Of a stretch of 64,000 nt of DNA, positions 62,747 through 64,000 are shown in pieces. Under the pieces are notes generated by a model. The model saw only the letters and a list, made by a program, of their open reading frames with translations, made no database searches and was not told the origin of the DNA. The translations under genes and the position numbers were made by a program. How positions within the stretch are numbered: position 1 is the stretch's first letter; each line of letters begins with the position of its first letter. Origin of the DNA: Truepera sp. (lineage in GTDB: Bacteria; Deinococcota; Deinococci; Deinococcales; Trueperaceae); the NCBI GenBank assembly GCA_032027045.1, contig JAVSMU010000001.1, positions 2,235,281-2,299,280 of the forward strand, read 5' to 3'.

Positions 62747-63808
62747 ATGAGGCACGTCGATACCATTAAACTCGGCCAGCATTCCTTGGGGCCAACCCAC
62801 CCCCCTTTCGTGGTGGCCGAGATGAGCGGCAACCATAATCAAGATCTGGGGAGAGCCCTAAAGATTGTCGAAGCGGCGGCCGCCTCCGGCGCTCATGCAA
62901 TAAAGTTGCAGACCTACACGGCGGACACGATGACACTGGACATCAGCCGGGACGAGTTCGTCATCGACGATCCAGCCAGCCTTTGGAGAGGCCGAACGCT
63001 CTACGACCTCTACGAAGAAGCGCACACGCCATGGGAATGGCATAAGGCAATCTTCGCTCGTTCCCGAGAGCTTGGCATAGAGTGTTTCAGCTCGCCATTC
63101 GACGCTACGGCCGTGGACTTCCTCGAAGCACTCGGAGCACCTGCCTATAAAATAGCTTCGTTCGAGAATTCTGACCTGCCCCTCATACGAAAGGTGGCCG
63201 CCACCGGGAAACCTGTAATCATCAGCACTGGTATGGCCACAATCAGCGAACTCGGGGCAGCCGTCGAAGTAGCTAGAGACGCAGGATGCGCCGACCTTAT
63301 CTTGCTCAAATGCACGAGCAACTACCCTGCTTCCCCTGAGAACACCAACCTAAGGACAATCCTCCATCTACGCGACCTATTCGGGGTTCAGGTGGGGCTC
63401 TCTGATCACACCCTAGGAATCGGCGTGGCAGTGGCCAGCGTCGCGCTGGGGGCCACCGTGATAGAGAAGCATTTCACCCTGTCACGAGCCGATGGTGGAG
63501 TGGATAGCGCGTTTTCACTTGAGCCTAGTGAGTTCAACACTTTAGTAGAAGAGACTCAGCGAGCATGGCAGGCCCTCGGGTCGATTCTCTACGGACCAAC
63601 CGCATCAGAAAAGAAGTCGCTTTGGTTCAGGCGCTCACTCTACATAACTGAAGACCTAGAACCTGGTACCCGACTGTCTACAGACAATGTGCGCGCTATC
63701 CGCCCAGGCCTCGGACTTCCACCGGCGGAGCTTCACAAAGTCCTAGGCCTGCAGGTCAGGCGGGCCGCAGCGAAGGGCACTCCCCTCACTTGGGATCTAC
63801 TGAAGTGA
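62747..63808 (+). CDS. pseI: Pseudaminic acid synthase
   Basis: Condenses phosphoenolpyruvate with the 6-deoxy-AltdiNAc-type sugar to give pseudaminic acid. It is 353 residues: NeuB-type barrel with VVAEMSGNHNQDLGRALKIV, AIKLQTYTADTMT, the PseI hallmark YKIASFENSDLPLI, STGMATISEL and GLSDHTLGIGVAVAS, then a C-terminal SAF/antifreeze-like domain (RRSLYITEDLEPGTRLSTDNVRAIRPG). ATG 62747 follows a -10 box by 7 bases, rejecting a start at 62654. Confidence 0.93.
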   Translation: MRHVDTIKLGQHSLGPTHPPFVVAEMSGNHNQDLGRALKIVEAAAASGAHAIKLQTYTADTMTLDISRDEFVIDDPASLWRGRTLYDLYEEAHTPWEWHKAIFARSRELGIECFSSPFDATAVDFLEALGAPAYKIASFENSDLPLIRKVAATGKPVIISTGMATISELGAAVEVARDAGCADLILLKCTSNYPASPENTNLRTILHLRDLFGVQVGLSDHTLGIGVAVASVALGATVIEKHFTLSRADGGVDSAFSLEPSEFNTLVEETQRAWQALGSILYGPTASEKKSLWFRRSLYITEDLEPGTRLSTDNVRAIRPGLGLPPAELHKVLGLQVRRAAAKGTPLTWDLLK

Positions 63809-63868
63809 TTTCGCACTCTCGGCCAGTCGAGACTCTCTAACCCGGATTATGCATGAGGCATGAGAAGA

Positions 63869-63930
63869 GAAGGCCTTCATTATGGTAGAAAGTGTGTGTG
63901 GCACAAGCTTTCTACCAGGTGGAGGCCTTC
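63869..63930 (+). repeat. Nested inverted repeats ahead of the transposase start
   Basis: GAAGGCCT (63869-) pairs with AGGCCTTC (63923-63930), and GGTAGAAAG (63884-63892) pairs with CTTTCTACC (63908-63916). The resulting two-part hairpin encloses the ribosome site GGAGG and could repress transposase translation from outside transcripts. Confidence 0.6.
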
Positions 63931-63932
63931 TT

Positions 63933-64000
63933 GTGAGAGAGAATATCACTTCGCAGACTGTGCTGTTCGAGGGTGGCTTCGTGAAGCCGGTCGTGGCGGC
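63933..64000 (+). CDS. IS1380-like transposase, N-terminal fragment
   Basis: 22 codons visible from GTG 63933, with GGAGG 7 bases upstream: MRENITSQTVLFEGGFVKPVVAA. The 'LFEGxFxKPVVA' opening is found in IS1380-group transposases (DDE type). The gene runs off the window, so the family rests on this short motif. Confidence 0.55.
   Translation, partial: MRENITSQTVLFEGGFVKPVVA

Larger units (their letters stand above)
63841..64000 (+). mobile_element. Left end of an IS1380-like insertion sequence (truncated by window)
   Basis: A probable terminal sequence CCCGGATTATGCATGAGG begins near 63841, followed by an inverted-repeat leader and the start of a transposase gene at 63933. The element continues beyond the window, so the terminal repeat and target duplication cannot be verified. 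Confidence 0.55.

Overview
The window is chromosomal DNA from a high-GC bacterium that I would place in the Deinococcota, most likely near Truepera. I reached this by reading gene content and promoter style, not by any search. Three things support it. The isocitrate dehydrogenase-family gene at 40260 closely resembles Thermus homoisocitrate dehydrogenase of the alpha-aminoadipate lysine pathway. The window encodes a 1607-residue NAD-glutamate dehydrogenase and an SLH-type envelope protein. More than twenty genes have a TANNNT -10 box only 5-10 bases before the start codon, the leaderless-mRNA style known from Deinococcus. I see no tRNA, rRNA or CRISPR array.

From 1 to 23.3 kb the content is housekeeping. 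It includes the 3' end of a probable hemW, the large glutamate dehydrogenase, lspA, and the operon rpmH-rnpA-yidD-yidC-jag-prmC-epimerase, whose genes mostly overlap by four bases. It continues with gatA, a PP2C phosphatase, ridA, sdhCDAB, a Cof-type HAD phosphatase, folE, a long AlaX editing protein, dps, a bifunctional-nuclease-family protein and gatB. From 23.3 to 30.1 kb lie envelope-type genes: an SLH/collagen-like protein, a TPR/proline-rich secreted protein, UDP-glucose dehydrogenase, a TolC-like protein and a NYN nuclease.

From 30.1 to 50.3 kb there is a GNAT acetyltransferase, metK, a HemC-like protein without cofactor cysteine or catalytic Asp, an atypical EF-G, a CYTH protein, an SDR and glyA. 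Next comes a two-gene unit of a HAMP membrane protein and a DUF4388-like protein, then homoisocitrate dehydrogenase. Cell-wall and division genes follow: ftsX with a possible leader ORF, a degenerate EnvC-like activator, a DUF1043/ZapG-like protein and an amidase. They are interspersed with a nucleotide cyclase/ATPase, a putative metallopeptidase, a Nudix hydrolase and a second DUF4388-like gene.

From 50.3 kb to the end is a surface-glycan locus. It starts with a Wzz-like chain-length protein and rmlDCBA, all joined by GTGA overlaps. Then come five contiguous 23-bp iteron-like repeats, a TipA-type MerR regulator with a classic 19-bp-spacer promoter, and a CysQ-like phosphatase. After a 488-bp gene-free junction the base composition drops visibly and a nonulosonic acid (pseudaminic-type) cluster begins: pseB, pseC, pseF, pseG, a broken pseH/pseG chimera, a formyltransferase and pseI. 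The start of an IS1380-like element lies beside it. The N-acetyltransferase is destroyed and a formyltransferase stands in its place, which suggests an N-formylated pseudaminic acid. I consider this, the degenerate HemC-like protein and the 23-bp array the most interesting observations.
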